A DNA stretch of 64,000 nucleotides from Pseudomonadota bacterium (lineage in GTDB: Bacteria; Pseudomonadota; Gammaproteobacteria; Burkholderiales; Burkholderiaceae_C). The stretch covers positions 7,168 through 71,167 of the forward strand of contig JAEWPH010000115.1 of the NCBI GenBank assembly GCA_023460715.1, in the 5' to 3' direction. A model generated the notes under the pieces. The model saw only the letters and a list, made by a program, of their open reading frames with translations. It had not been told where the DNA came from and did no database searches. Below are positions 57,266 to 64,000 of the stretch, in pieces. The position numbers and the translations under genes are program-made. How positions within the stretch are numbered: the first letter of the stretch is position 1; the number at the start of each line of letters is the position of its first letter.

Positions 57266-57366
57266 CATGTCGGCGCACCGGCCGATCCCGCTGCGGGATA
57301 CTGCGGGCAACGCCAACACTGCATCCAGCAGCCTCCCCGCTCCGGTTCGCTCTCAAGAGATTCGCT

Positions 57367-58257
57367 ATGCCCGATGCTTCGTACCTGCAGCCGCTGCGCG
57401 GCATGCACATCCTGAGCCTGGCCCTGAATCTGCCGGGGCCGGCCGCCCTGCTGCGCTGCCACGCGATGGGCGCCGACTGCACCAAGCTCGAGCCGCCACC
57501 CGCCTCCGGCGAGGCCAGCGCCGACCCGATGGCGCTGTACTGCCCGGCGGCCTACGCGGCGCTCCACCAAGGCATCCGCACCGTCCACGGCCACCTCAAG
57601 ACCGAGGCGGGCCAAGCCATGCTGCACAAAGAGCTGGCCCGCACGGACGTGCTGATCACCTCCTTCCGCCCGTCCGCCCTCGCCCGCCTTGGCCTGGACT
57701 GGCCCGATCTGCAGGCACGCTACCCGCGGTTGTCGCTGGTGCGCATCGTCGGCGCGCCGGGGGCCCGTGCCGAAGAGCCCGGCCACGATCTCACCTATCT
57801 GGCCGAAGCGGGCTTGGTCACAGGCGATGCCGTTCCGCCCACCCTGTACGCCGACATGGGTGGCGCCGTGCTGGCCAGCGAAGCGGTCCTACAGGTGCTG
57901 CTCGCCCGGGCCGCCTCCGGCACCGGCGCCTGCATCGAGGTGGCCCTGTCCGAAGCCGCCGCCTGGCTGGCCCGACCGCGTGACTGGGGCCTGACGGCGC
58001 CCGGCGGCGATGTGGGCGGGGCCCATGCCGGCTACCAGGTGTATGCCTGCGCCGACGGCCGGGTGGCCGTGGCCGCGCTCGAACCCCATTTCATGGCGCG
58101 GCTGTGCGAAGCTGCCGGTCTGCCGCCTGGCACCGACCCACGCGCTGCGGAGACCCACACCGCCATCGCCGCGTTCCTGCGCACGCAGCCGTCCGCTGCC
58201 CTGCAGGCGCTCGCGCGCAACCGCGACATTCCCCTGCACCTGCTCGGCGATGCGTAA
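57367..58257 (+). CDS. CoA-transferase family III (CaiB/AMACR-like) protein, short form
   Basis: This 296-residue protein is shorter than the usual 360-420 of the family. The N-terminal LRGMHILSLALNLPGPAALLRCHAMGADCTKLEPP is the family start. The catalytic-type Asp141 sits in EEPGHDLTYLAEAGL, as in alpha-methylacyl-CoA racemases. GAHAGYQVYACADGRVAVAALEPHF matches the C-terminal region. The missing length appears to be at the C-terminus, and the small-domain part is compact. The substrate is unknown. Its end overlaps the start of the next gene by 8 bases. Confidence 0.85.
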   Translation: MPDASYLQPLRGMHILSLALNLPGPAALLRCHAMGADCTKLEPPPASGEASADPMALYCPAAYAALHQGIRTVHGHLKTEAGQAMLHKELARTDVLITSFRPSALARLGLDWPDLQARYPRLSLVRIVGAPGARAEEPGHDLTYLAEAGLVTGDAVPPTLYADMGGAVLASEAVLQVLLARAASGTGACIEVALSEAAAWLARPRDWGLTAPGGDVGGAHAGYQVYACADGRVAVAALEPHFMARLCEAAGLPPGTDPRAAETHTAIAAFLRTQPSAALQALARNRDIPLHLLGDA

Positions 58258-58945
58258 ACAGGGCCATATCAGCCGCTGGAACGGCCCGCGCGGCTTCGGC
58301 TTCATCCGCAGCGCCGACACGCCCGCCGAGGTGTTCTTCCACGTCCGCGACTTCGCCGGCACCGCGCCGCCGGCGGAAGGCATGCCGGTGGTGTTCGAGG
58401 AAATCCACGTCGGCGGCAAGGGGCCGCGGGCCATGGCGGTCCGGCCGCTGGCCGCCCCTCCGTCGACGCCGGCTTCCAGCCGGTCCGGTTCGGCGCGACC
58501 GCGTGCCGCACGGTCGGCACCGTCCCGGCCGGATCGCACGCCTCGCGCGTCTGCAGATCGGAGACCACCACGGTCTACCGGGCGCCCGGCTGCGGCCGGC
58601 AGCACGCTGGCGTACGGCTTGATGGCGGTGTGGGCGGCGGCCCTGCTCTGGCTGGTATATGCCCGGTACCTGCCGGGATGGACGCTGGCGGCCGCTGCGG
58701 CGATCAACGTCGTCACCCTCGCCGCCTACGCGCTGGACAAGCAGGCCGCGCGCACCGGCAGTTGGCGCACGAGCGAACAGCGCCTGCACCTGCTCGCGCT
58801 GGCCGGTGGCTGGCCCGGCGCATGGGTCGCCCAGCAGTGGCTGCGCCACAAGTCGAGCAAGCAATCCTTTCGCACGGTGTACTGGGCCACCGTCGTCGTG
58901 CACTGCGCCGCCCTTGCGCTGGCCGTCTACCGGCTGAAAGCCTGA
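58250..58945 (+). CDS. Fusion of cold-shock domain and DUF1294 membrane domain
   Basis: This is a 231-residue protein. Residues 1-65 are a cold-shock (CSD) nucleic-acid-binding fold with RWNGPRGFGFIRS and EVFFHVRDF, which carry the RNP-like aromatic residues. A basic Pro/Arg/Ser linker of about 55 residues follows. The C-terminal DUF1294 region has three or four membrane segments and the conserved YALDKQAARTGSWRTSEQRLHLLALAGGWPGAWVAQ. It may tether RNA binding to the inner membrane; this is inference. ATG 58250 overlaps the preceding gene. Confidence 0.88.
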   Translation: MRKQGHISRWNGPRGFGFIRSADTPAEVFFHVRDFAGTAPPAEGMPVVFEEIHVGGKGPRAMAVRPLAAPPSTPASSRSGSARPRAARSAPSRPDRTPRASADRRPPRSTGRPAAAGSTLAYGLMAVWAAALLWLVYARYLPGWTLAAAAAINVVTLAAYALDKQAARTGSWRTSEQRLHLLALAGGWPGAWVAQQWLRHKSSKQSFRTVYWATVVVHCAALALAVYRLKA

Positions 58946-58951
58946 CGCTAT

Positions 58952-59000
58952 TCAATCGATAGCTGTCTGCGCTTATCTCATAAGCGCTAGAGCCGAATTT
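58952..59000 (-). repeat. Interspersed palindromic repeat, copy 8
   Basis: On the plus strand it reads TCGATAGCTGTCTGCGCTTA, a short loop, AAGCGCTAGAGCCGAATTT: the reverse orientation of the copies at 5887, 8478 and 13750. It follows the cold-shock/DUF1294 gene by 6 bases. The 122 bases from here to the next gene hold nothing else recognisable. Confidence 0.85.
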
Positions 59001-59122
59001 CCTTCAAATCAGAGGAACGTGGCACAGCGTCCCACACCAGGGCGCTGCAGCGCCCTACAGCGCGCCCCGCAAGCGCTCGGCCCAATGGTCGGATCGATTG
59101 CACCGCTATAGAAAGACCTGCC

Positions 59123-59536
59123 ATGAAGCCCTTCGCCCTGCAACCGGAGATGACCTCTGCCGCTGGCACCTTCTATCCGACCGGCCACGTCTTCGCACTG
59201 TTCCCCGATGAAAACGCCGCGCGCCGTGCCGGGCAAGCCCTGACGGACCAAGGGCATACCGACATCGCCCATGCGGCGCCGGAAACCATCCTGCAGCACG
59301 TGGTGCGCACCCTGGGCAACGCGGACGAACCCCTGCCCTCCGTAGGCGCCGAGGGCGTGATCGTGCGCCGCATTGCGGATCTGGCCGCCGCGGGCCGGCA
59401 CGCGCTGTTCTTCGCGGCGCGGGACGAAGACAGCCCCGAAAGCCTGCAGGCGGCTCTGGAGCCGCTCGGTGCCGAGGCCGCGTTCTACTACCGCAAGCTG
59501 ATCATAGAAGACCTGATCCCCCTGCCCGTGCGCTGA
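59123..59536 (+). CDS. Hypothetical protein, possible ACT/PII-like small fold
   Basis: This 137-residue protein has no recognised family. FYPTGHVFALFPDENAARRAGQALTDQGHTDI could be a beta-alpha-beta module, and the second half (HALFFAARDEDSPESLQAALEPLGAEAAFYYRKLIIEDLIP) suggests another. No signal peptide, membrane segment or catalytic motif is seen. Codon use matches the neighbours, so the gene is probably real. It converges with ygiQ. Confidence 0.7.
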   Translation: MKPFALQPEMTSAAGTFYPTGHVFALFPDENAARRAGQALTDQGHTDIAHAAPETILQHVVRTLGNADEPLPSVGAEGVIVRRIADLAAAGRHALFFAARDEDSPESLQAALEPLGAEAAFYYRKLIIEDLIPLPVR

Positions 59537-59575
59537 CACCTGCGGCGCCGGCGCGCGCCCCGATCCGAGTCAAGG

Positions 59576-59593
59576 CCGGCTGAACCCAGCCGG
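59576..59593. other. Perfect stem-loop between convergent genes
   Basis: CCGGCTG and CAGCCGG pair around AACC, just after the ygiQ stop. Neither side has a clear T run, so it may be a weak or factor-assisted terminator for ygiQ or simply a processing signal. Confidence 0.4.
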
Positions 59594-59594
59594 A

Positions 59595-62039
59595 TCAGCG
59601 TGGCTTGTTGCGCACCGGCTTACCGGCGACCGGCTTGGCACCCGATGGCTTGCCCGCGCCGGTGCCGGCACGTGGCGGCAGGCCCGTATGCTGTGTCAGC
59701 AAACGGCCGCGCACAGGCACCTGGCTGCCCTTGCCGGCGTTGCCACCGTTCTTGACCGGCGCGCCAGTGCGCGCCTGCACGGGCGTGGCCGTGCTGTTCT
59801 TGCGGCGCGCGCTCTGGTAGCTGCCATCCGTCATCGGCTGGAAGGTCGGGATCAGATGGTGCTTGCCGTTGCCGATCAGATCGGCCCGGCCCATGCTCTT
59901 GAGCGCGTCGCGCAGCAGCGGCCAGTTGTTGGGATCGTGGTAGCGCAGAAAGGCCTTGTGCAGGCGGCGGCGCTTTTCGCCGCGCACGATGTCCACCGCC
60001 TCGCTGTCGCGGCCGATCTTGCGCAGCGGGTTCTTCCCCGAGTGGTACATGGCCGTGGCCGTGGCCATGGGGCTGGGGTAGAAGGTCTGCACCTGGTCGG
60101 CCCGGAAACCGTTCTTCTTGAGCCAGACCGCCAGGTTCATCATGTCCTCGTCGCTGGTGCCCGGGTGGGCCGCGATGAAGTACGGGATGAGGAACTGCTT
60201 CTTGCCAGCCTCTTCCGTGTACTGCTCGAACATCTGCTTGAAGCGGTCGTAGCTGCCGATGCCCGGCTTCATCATCTTGGTGAGCGGGCCCTGCTCGGTG
60301 TGCTCAGGCGCGATCTTCAGGTAGCCGCCCACGTGGTGCTGCACCAGTTCCTTCACGTACTCGGGCGACTTCACGGCAAGGTCGTAGCGCAGGCCCGAGC
60401 CGATGAGGATCTTCTTGATGCCCTTGAGGGCGCGGCCACGGCGGTAAATCTTGATGAGCGGGCCGTGGTCGGTGGTGAGGTTCTGGCAGATGCCGGGGTA
60501 GACGCAGCTGGGCTTGCGGCAGGCCGCCTCGATCTCGGGGCTCTTGCAGCCGAGCCGGTACATGTTGGCCGTGGGGCCACCCAGGTCGCTGATGGTGCCG
60601 GTGAAGCCTTTGACCTTGTCGCGGATGTCCTCGATCTCCTGGATGATCGAATCCTCGGAGCGGCTCTGGATGATGCGGCCCTCGTGCTCGGTGATCGAGC
60701 AGAAGGTACAGCCGCCGAAGCAGCCGCGCATGATGTTGATCGAGAAGCGGATCATCTCCCACGCGGGGATCTTGGTCGCGCCGTCGTGGCTGCCGTTCTC
60801 GTCGGCGTAGGCCGGATGGGGCGCCCGGGCGTACGGCAGGCCGAAGACATAGTCCATTTCGGCCGTGGTGAGCGGAATGGGCGGCGGGTTGATCCACACG
60901 TCGCGCGCCGTCACCCCCTCGCCGTGCGCCTGCACCAACGCGCGGGCGTTGCCGGGGTTGGTCTCCAGGTGCAGCACGCGGTTGGCGTGGGCATACAGCA
61001 CGGGGTCACTTTTCACCTGCTCGTAGCTAGGCAGGCGGATCACGCTCCTGTCGCGCGGCGGCACCTTGAGCTTGGCCTTGAGCGCCGGATTGGCCACGAA
61101 CTGGATCGGCTGGATCGCCCGCCCTGCAGCCGGCAGCTGGGCATCATTTTGGCCTGCAGCGCCCGCCCCACTTGCGCATGCAGCTCCTGATTCAGTAGCA
61201 CCCTCCTCCTTGCAGCTGCTGCCCTGAGAGGCCGCCTGCTCGCTGGTGGTCAGGTAGGGATTGACGTGCGCCTCCACCCGGCCGGGCTCGTCCACCGTGG
61301 TGGAATCGATCTCGAACCAGCCCTTGCCGCTCTCGTCGTCGGGCCGGCGCACGAAGGCCGTGCCACGCACGTCGGTGATCTGCTCCACGGGCTCCCGGGC
61401 GGCGAGCCGGTGCGCGACCTCGACCAGGGCGCGCTCGGCATTGCCGTACAGCAGCAGATCACACTTGGCGTCCACCACGATCGAACGGCGCACCTTGTCG
61501 CTCCAGTAGTCGTAATGGGCGATGCGCCGCAGGCTGCCTTCGATGCCGCCCAGCACGATGGGGACATCCTTGAAGGCTTCGCGGCAGCGCTGGCTATAGA
61601 CGATGGCAGCGCGGTCGGGGCGCTTGCCGCCCACGTCGCCGGGGGTATAGGCGTCGTCGCTGCGGATCTTCCGGTCGGCCGTGTACCGGTTGATCATCGA
61701 ATCCATGTTGCCCGCCGTGACGCCCCAGAACAGATTGGGCTTGCCCAGCGCCTTGAAGGGCTCGGCGCTCTGCCAATCGGGCTGGGCGATGATGCCGACG
61801 CGGAAGCCCTGGGCCTCCAGCGTGCGGCCGATCACTGCCATGCCGAAGCTCGGATGGTCCACGTACGCATCCCCGGTCACCAGGACGATATCGCAGCTGT
61901 CCCAACCGAGCTGCTGCATCTCCTCGCGGCTCATGGGCAGGAACGGGGCCGTGCCGAACCGCTTCGCCCAGTACGGGCGATAGCTGGTCAGCGGCTTGGC
62001 GGCGCGCGCGAAAAAGGAAACGTCGACAGGGGCGTTCAT
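59595..62039 (-). CDS. ygiQ: YgiQ-family radical SAM protein
   Basis: This 814-residue protein compares with 739 in E. coli. After the YgiQ N-terminal domain ([32 protein letters not shown]) comes the radical SAM domain, with Cys440, Cys444 and Cys447 in [18 protein letters not shown] binding the [4Fe-4S] cluster. Its reaction is unknown. Two features add length: an Ala/Gly-rich insert at about residues 270-310, part of which is encoded by a repeat copy, and a basic Gly/Pro/Lys-rich tail of about 75 residues at the C-terminus that may bind RNA. Confidence 0.92.
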   Translation of the reverse strand: MNAPVDVSFFARAAKPLTSYRPYWAKRFGTAPFLPMSREEMQQLGWDSCDIVLVTGDAYVDHPSFGMAVIGRTLEAQGFRVGIIAQPDWQSAEPFKALGKPNLFWGVTAGNMDSMINRYTADRKIRSDDAYTPGDVGGKRPDRAAIVYSQRCREAFKDVPIVLGGIEGSLRRIAHYDYWSDKVRRSIVVDAKCDLLLYGNAERALVEVAHRLAAREPVEQITDVRGTAFVRRPDDESGKGWFEIDSTTVDEPGRVEAHVNPYLTTSEQAASQGSSCKEEGATESGAACASGAGAAGQNDAQLPAAGRAIQPIQFVANPALKAKLKVPPRDRSVIRLPSYEQVKSDPVLYAHANRVLHLETNPGNARALVQAHGEGVTARDVWINPPPIPLTTAEMDYVFGLPYARAPHPAYADENGSHDGATKIPAWEMIRFSINIMRGCFGGCTFCSITEHEGRIIQSRSEDSIIQEIEDIRDKVKGFTGTISDLGGPTANMYRLGCKSPEIEAACRKPSCVYPGICQNLTTDHGPLIKIYRRGRALKGIKKILIGSGLRYDLAVKSPEYVKELVQHHVGGYLKIAPEHTEQGPLTKMMKPGIGSYDRFKQMFEQYTEEAGKKQFLIPYFIAAHPGTSDEDMMNLAVWLKKNGFRADQVQTFYPSPMATATAMYHSGKNPLRKIGRDSEAVDIVRGEKRRRLHKAFLRYHDPNNWPLLRDALKSMGRADLIGNGKHHLIPTFQPMTDGSYQSARRKNSTATPVQARTGAPVKNGGNAGKGSQVPVRGRLLTQHTGLPPRAGTGAGKPSGAKPVAGKPVRNKPR
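61147..61200 (+). repeat. Repeat copy 9 inside ygiQ coding region
   Basis: It reads TTTTGGCCTGCAGCGC, then a GC-rich loop, TTGCGCATGCAGCT, and a tail ending TAGCA. The left arm is identical to the copy at 8478. It lies antisense to its host gene and is translated in frame as part of the Ala/Gly-rich insert ([17 protein letters not shown]), between the N-terminal and radical SAM domains of YgiQ. Confidence 0.75.
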
Positions 62040-62359
62040 CGGGGGGCTTTGGGGGAGGGCCGCAAATTTTAGAAGGTTCTGTCTATCCGTGCCGCCGCGG
62101 GGTCTTAAACGGCGGCCGTAGCCTCGTTACTGCCAGCGGAATGTCGTTGATACGGTCAATCGTTGCCAATCGTCAGGCGAAACCAGCCCATTTCGACCTT
62201 TTTCCGAGGGCTGGCGCACATTGTGTGAACCTGATCCAATGCTCAATCGTTTACGTATTGAGACAATTAGAAAGCGATAGTTTCTAACCTGATCGATCGC
62301 CGGTGCGCAGTCTGCGCCAAATCGCTGCCCTGCCTCCCCTGACCTACGACCACCGCGCC
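62040..62359. promoter_or_regulatory. Intergenic region upstream of the chemotaxis receptor gene with dyads
   Basis: This 320-base gap separates divergent ygiQ and the receptor gene. It is AT-richer from 62130 on. It holds CTCAAT/ATTGAG (62242-62262), the dyad TAGAAA-gcgatag-TTTCTA (62268-62286), and two copies of AACCTGATC at 62228 and 62286. I did not find a sigma-28-type promoter. No gene is seen. Confidence 0.4.
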
Positions 62360-63958
62360 ATGAACACCACCTCCACCATGAAAGTAGGAACCAAGCTCGC
62401 CGCCGCATTCAGCGCGCTCGCCATCATGGTTCTCATCGTTTCCGGGCTGTCACTCAAGTCGCTCGGAGATGCCGACTCGGCGTTTTCCCAGTACGTCAGT
62501 GGCATCAATGCGCAGGTCAATTTTGCGGAAGGCATGCGCAATGCGGTGAACCGCCGCGCCGTGGCCGCACGCAATCTGGTCCTCGTGCGGGACGCAGCCG
62601 ACCTGGCGAAGGAAAAGGCGCTGGTGCTCAAGGCGGATGAGGACGTCATGCAACAGCTCGACGGCCTCAAAAAGCTGTTTGCAGTGGACACGCAGGCCCC
62701 GCCTGCCGCGCGGCAGATGATCGTGGAGCTCGAACGTATCGAAAGCCTGTATGGGCCCGTGGCCCGCGACATCGTGCGGCTGGCCGTGGACGGCGATCAC
62801 GAGCGCGCCATCACGAAGATGAACAACGAGTGCCGCCCCCTGCTGGCCCAACTGCTGGCCAAGGTGTCGGAGTTTGCGCAGTACGCCACCGAGCACGCCG
62901 ATGAACTGAAGACCCAGGCCAACGAGCGCTTTGCCGTACAGCGCATGGTCCTGATGATTGCCTGCATGCTGGCGCTGGCGCTGGCCGCCGTCGCCGGGTT
63001 CGTGATCACCCGCGGCCTCACCCGCGCCCTGGGCGCCGAGCCCGCCGAGTTGGGCCAAGCCGCGCAGCGCGTCGCCGACGGCGACCTGCGGCCTCTGGAC
63101 GAAGAGCACCGCGCGCCGCAAGGCAGCGTTCTGTCGTCCCTGGCCGTGATGCAGCGCAGCCTGGCGGGCATCGTGGTGCAGGTGCGGGGCGCGTCCGATT
63201 CCATCGCCACGGGTTCCACGGAGATCGCCGCAGGCAGTGCGGATTTGAGCCAGCGCACCGAAGTGCAGGCCAGCGCGCTGCAGGAAACCGCAGCGACCAT
63301 GGACGAACTCAGCAACACGGTGCGTCACAACGCCGAGAACGCAGGACGCGCCAACGAGTTGGCACAGGGCGCATCGCAAGTTGCAGCCAAGGGCGGCGAG
63401 GTGGTCGGCCAGGTGGTGTCCACCATGCGGGCCATCAACGACAGCTCCAAGCGCATCGAAGACATCATCGGCGTGATCGATTCCATCGCCTTCCAGACCA
63501 ACATCCTCGCGCTCAACGCCGCGGTGGAAGCCGCCCGCCCGGGCGACCAGGGCCGGGGCTTTGCCGTGGTGGCGTCGGAAGTGCGCAACCTGGCCCAGCG
63601 CAGCGCCCAGGCGGCCCGGGAGATCAAGACGCTGATCTCGGACAGCGTGTCCCAGGTGCAGGCGGGTACGTCACTGGTGGACCAGGCCGGCACCACCATG
63701 CAGGAGGTGGTGACCGCCATCCAGCGTGTAACGGAAATCATGGCGGAGATCAGCACGGCCAGCCGCGAACAAAGCTCCGGGGTGGAACAGGTGGGCCAGG
63801 CCGTGGCCCAGATGGATCAGACCACCCAGCAGAACGCGTCGCTGGTGGAAGAAAGCGCCGTGGCGGCGCAGAGCCTGCAGCAACAGGCGAAGGATCTGGT
63901 TCAGGCGGTGTCGCTCTTCAAGCTGCACCACCACAGCCTGCAACTCGCGGCGACCTGA
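62360..63958 (+). CDS. Methyl-accepting chemotaxis protein
   Basis: This 532-residue receptor has transmembrane segments at about residues 12-32 and 193-213, with a four-helix-bundle-type periplasmic domain of about 160 residues between them. A HAMP domain follows, then the cytoplasmic signalling domain with the hairpin tip [43 protein letters not shown] near residues 373-415. The tip has PGDQ where many have AGEQ. It relays ligand binding to CheA. No C-terminal pentapeptide for CheR docking is seen; it ends HSLQLAAT. Ligand unknown. Confidence 0.94.
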   Translation: MNTTSTMKVGTKLAAAFSALAIMVLIVSGLSLKSLGDADSAFSQYVSGINAQVNFAEGMRNAVNRRAVAARNLVLVRDAADLAKEKALVLKADEDVMQQLDGLKKLFAVDTQAPPAARQMIVELERIESLYGPVARDIVRLAVDGDHERAITKMNNECRPLLAQLLAKVSEFAQYATEHADELKTQANERFAVQRMVLMIACMLALALAAVAGFVITRGLTRALGAEPAELGQAAQRVADGDLRPLDEEHRAPQGSVLSSLAVMQRSLAGIVVQVRGASDSIATGSTEIAAGSADLSQRTEVQASALQETAATMDELSNTVRHNAENAGRANELAQGASQVAAKGGEVVGQVVSTMRAINDSSKRIEDIIGVIDSIAFQTNILALNAAVEAARPGDQGRGFAVVASEVRNLAQRSAQAAREIKTLISDSVSQVQAGTSLVDQAGTTMQEVVTAIQRVTEIMAEISTASREQSSGVEQVGQAVAQMDQTTQQNASLVEESAVAAQSLQQQAKDLVQAVSLFKLHHHSLQLAAT

Positions 63959-64000
63959 CGTCGCAGGCCAGCCCCTGGCGGGGCATGCCAGCCCCTGACG

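Overview
The window is a continuous piece of a high-GC betaproteobacterial chromosome, most like Acidovorax or another Comamonadaceae genus. The evidence is the gene content (isc operon with HscBA, PDH operon with a lipoylated E3, Bug-type binding protein) and nine copies of a roughly 50-60 bp interspersed palindromic repeat that I associate with this family. Genus assignment is inference. Apart from the isochorismatase-family gene cut by the left edge, every gene looks intact.

Layout. 1-8.5 kb: housekeeping and small genes (NlpC/P60 hydrolase, GlsB-like membrane protein, SNF2 helicase, EVE-domain protein, rRNA methyltransferase). 8.7-16.4 kb: a LacI-family regulator divergent from an eight-kilobase operon: a polar-amino-acid-type ABC transporter, a VOC-fold enzyme, a RuBisCO-like protein and a DUF1537 sugar-acid kinase. 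This looks like uptake and breakdown of a sugar acid. 16.4-19.7 kb: FadE-type acyl-CoA dehydrogenase and an orphan Bug-type binding protein. 19.7-28.0 kb: a type I restriction-modification locus read right to left in the order hsdR, hsdS, a PrrC-type anticodon nuclease, RhuM, hsdM. The last four genes are joined by ATGA overlaps.

28.1-37.9 kb: pyruvate dehydrogenase genes aceE-aceF-lpdA on the minus strand, divergent from a PAS sensor kinase and a FixJ/LuxR-type regulator. 37.9-43.5 kb: folD, an M3 oligopeptidase, a glutaredoxin-like secreted protein, and divergent rpiA and pyrD. 43.5-47.4 kb: a YqjD/YqjE/YqjK-like stress membrane operon, an FAD oxidoreductase with a histone-deacetylase-family hydrolase, and two identical tRNA-Val(CAC) genes. 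47.4-53.8 kb: iscR-iscS-iscU-iscA-hscB-hscA-fdx followed by an overlapping dnaQ, with a recognisable IscR type 1 site over the promoter. 53.8-64 kb: uvrB, an aminotransferase, a CoA-transferase family III protein, a cold-shock/DUF1294 fusion, a YgiQ radical SAM protein and a methyl-accepting chemotaxis protein.

Most notable items: the PrrC homologue with its Arg-Glu-His triad intact beside a type IC restriction system; the RuBisCO-like protein operon, whose binding protein keeps the carboxylate-binding Arg but has lost the amino-group Asp; and copies of the interspersed repeat inside the translated linkers of aceF, lpdA and ygiQ. No computation or database search was run. Family calls come from reading the protein sequences.
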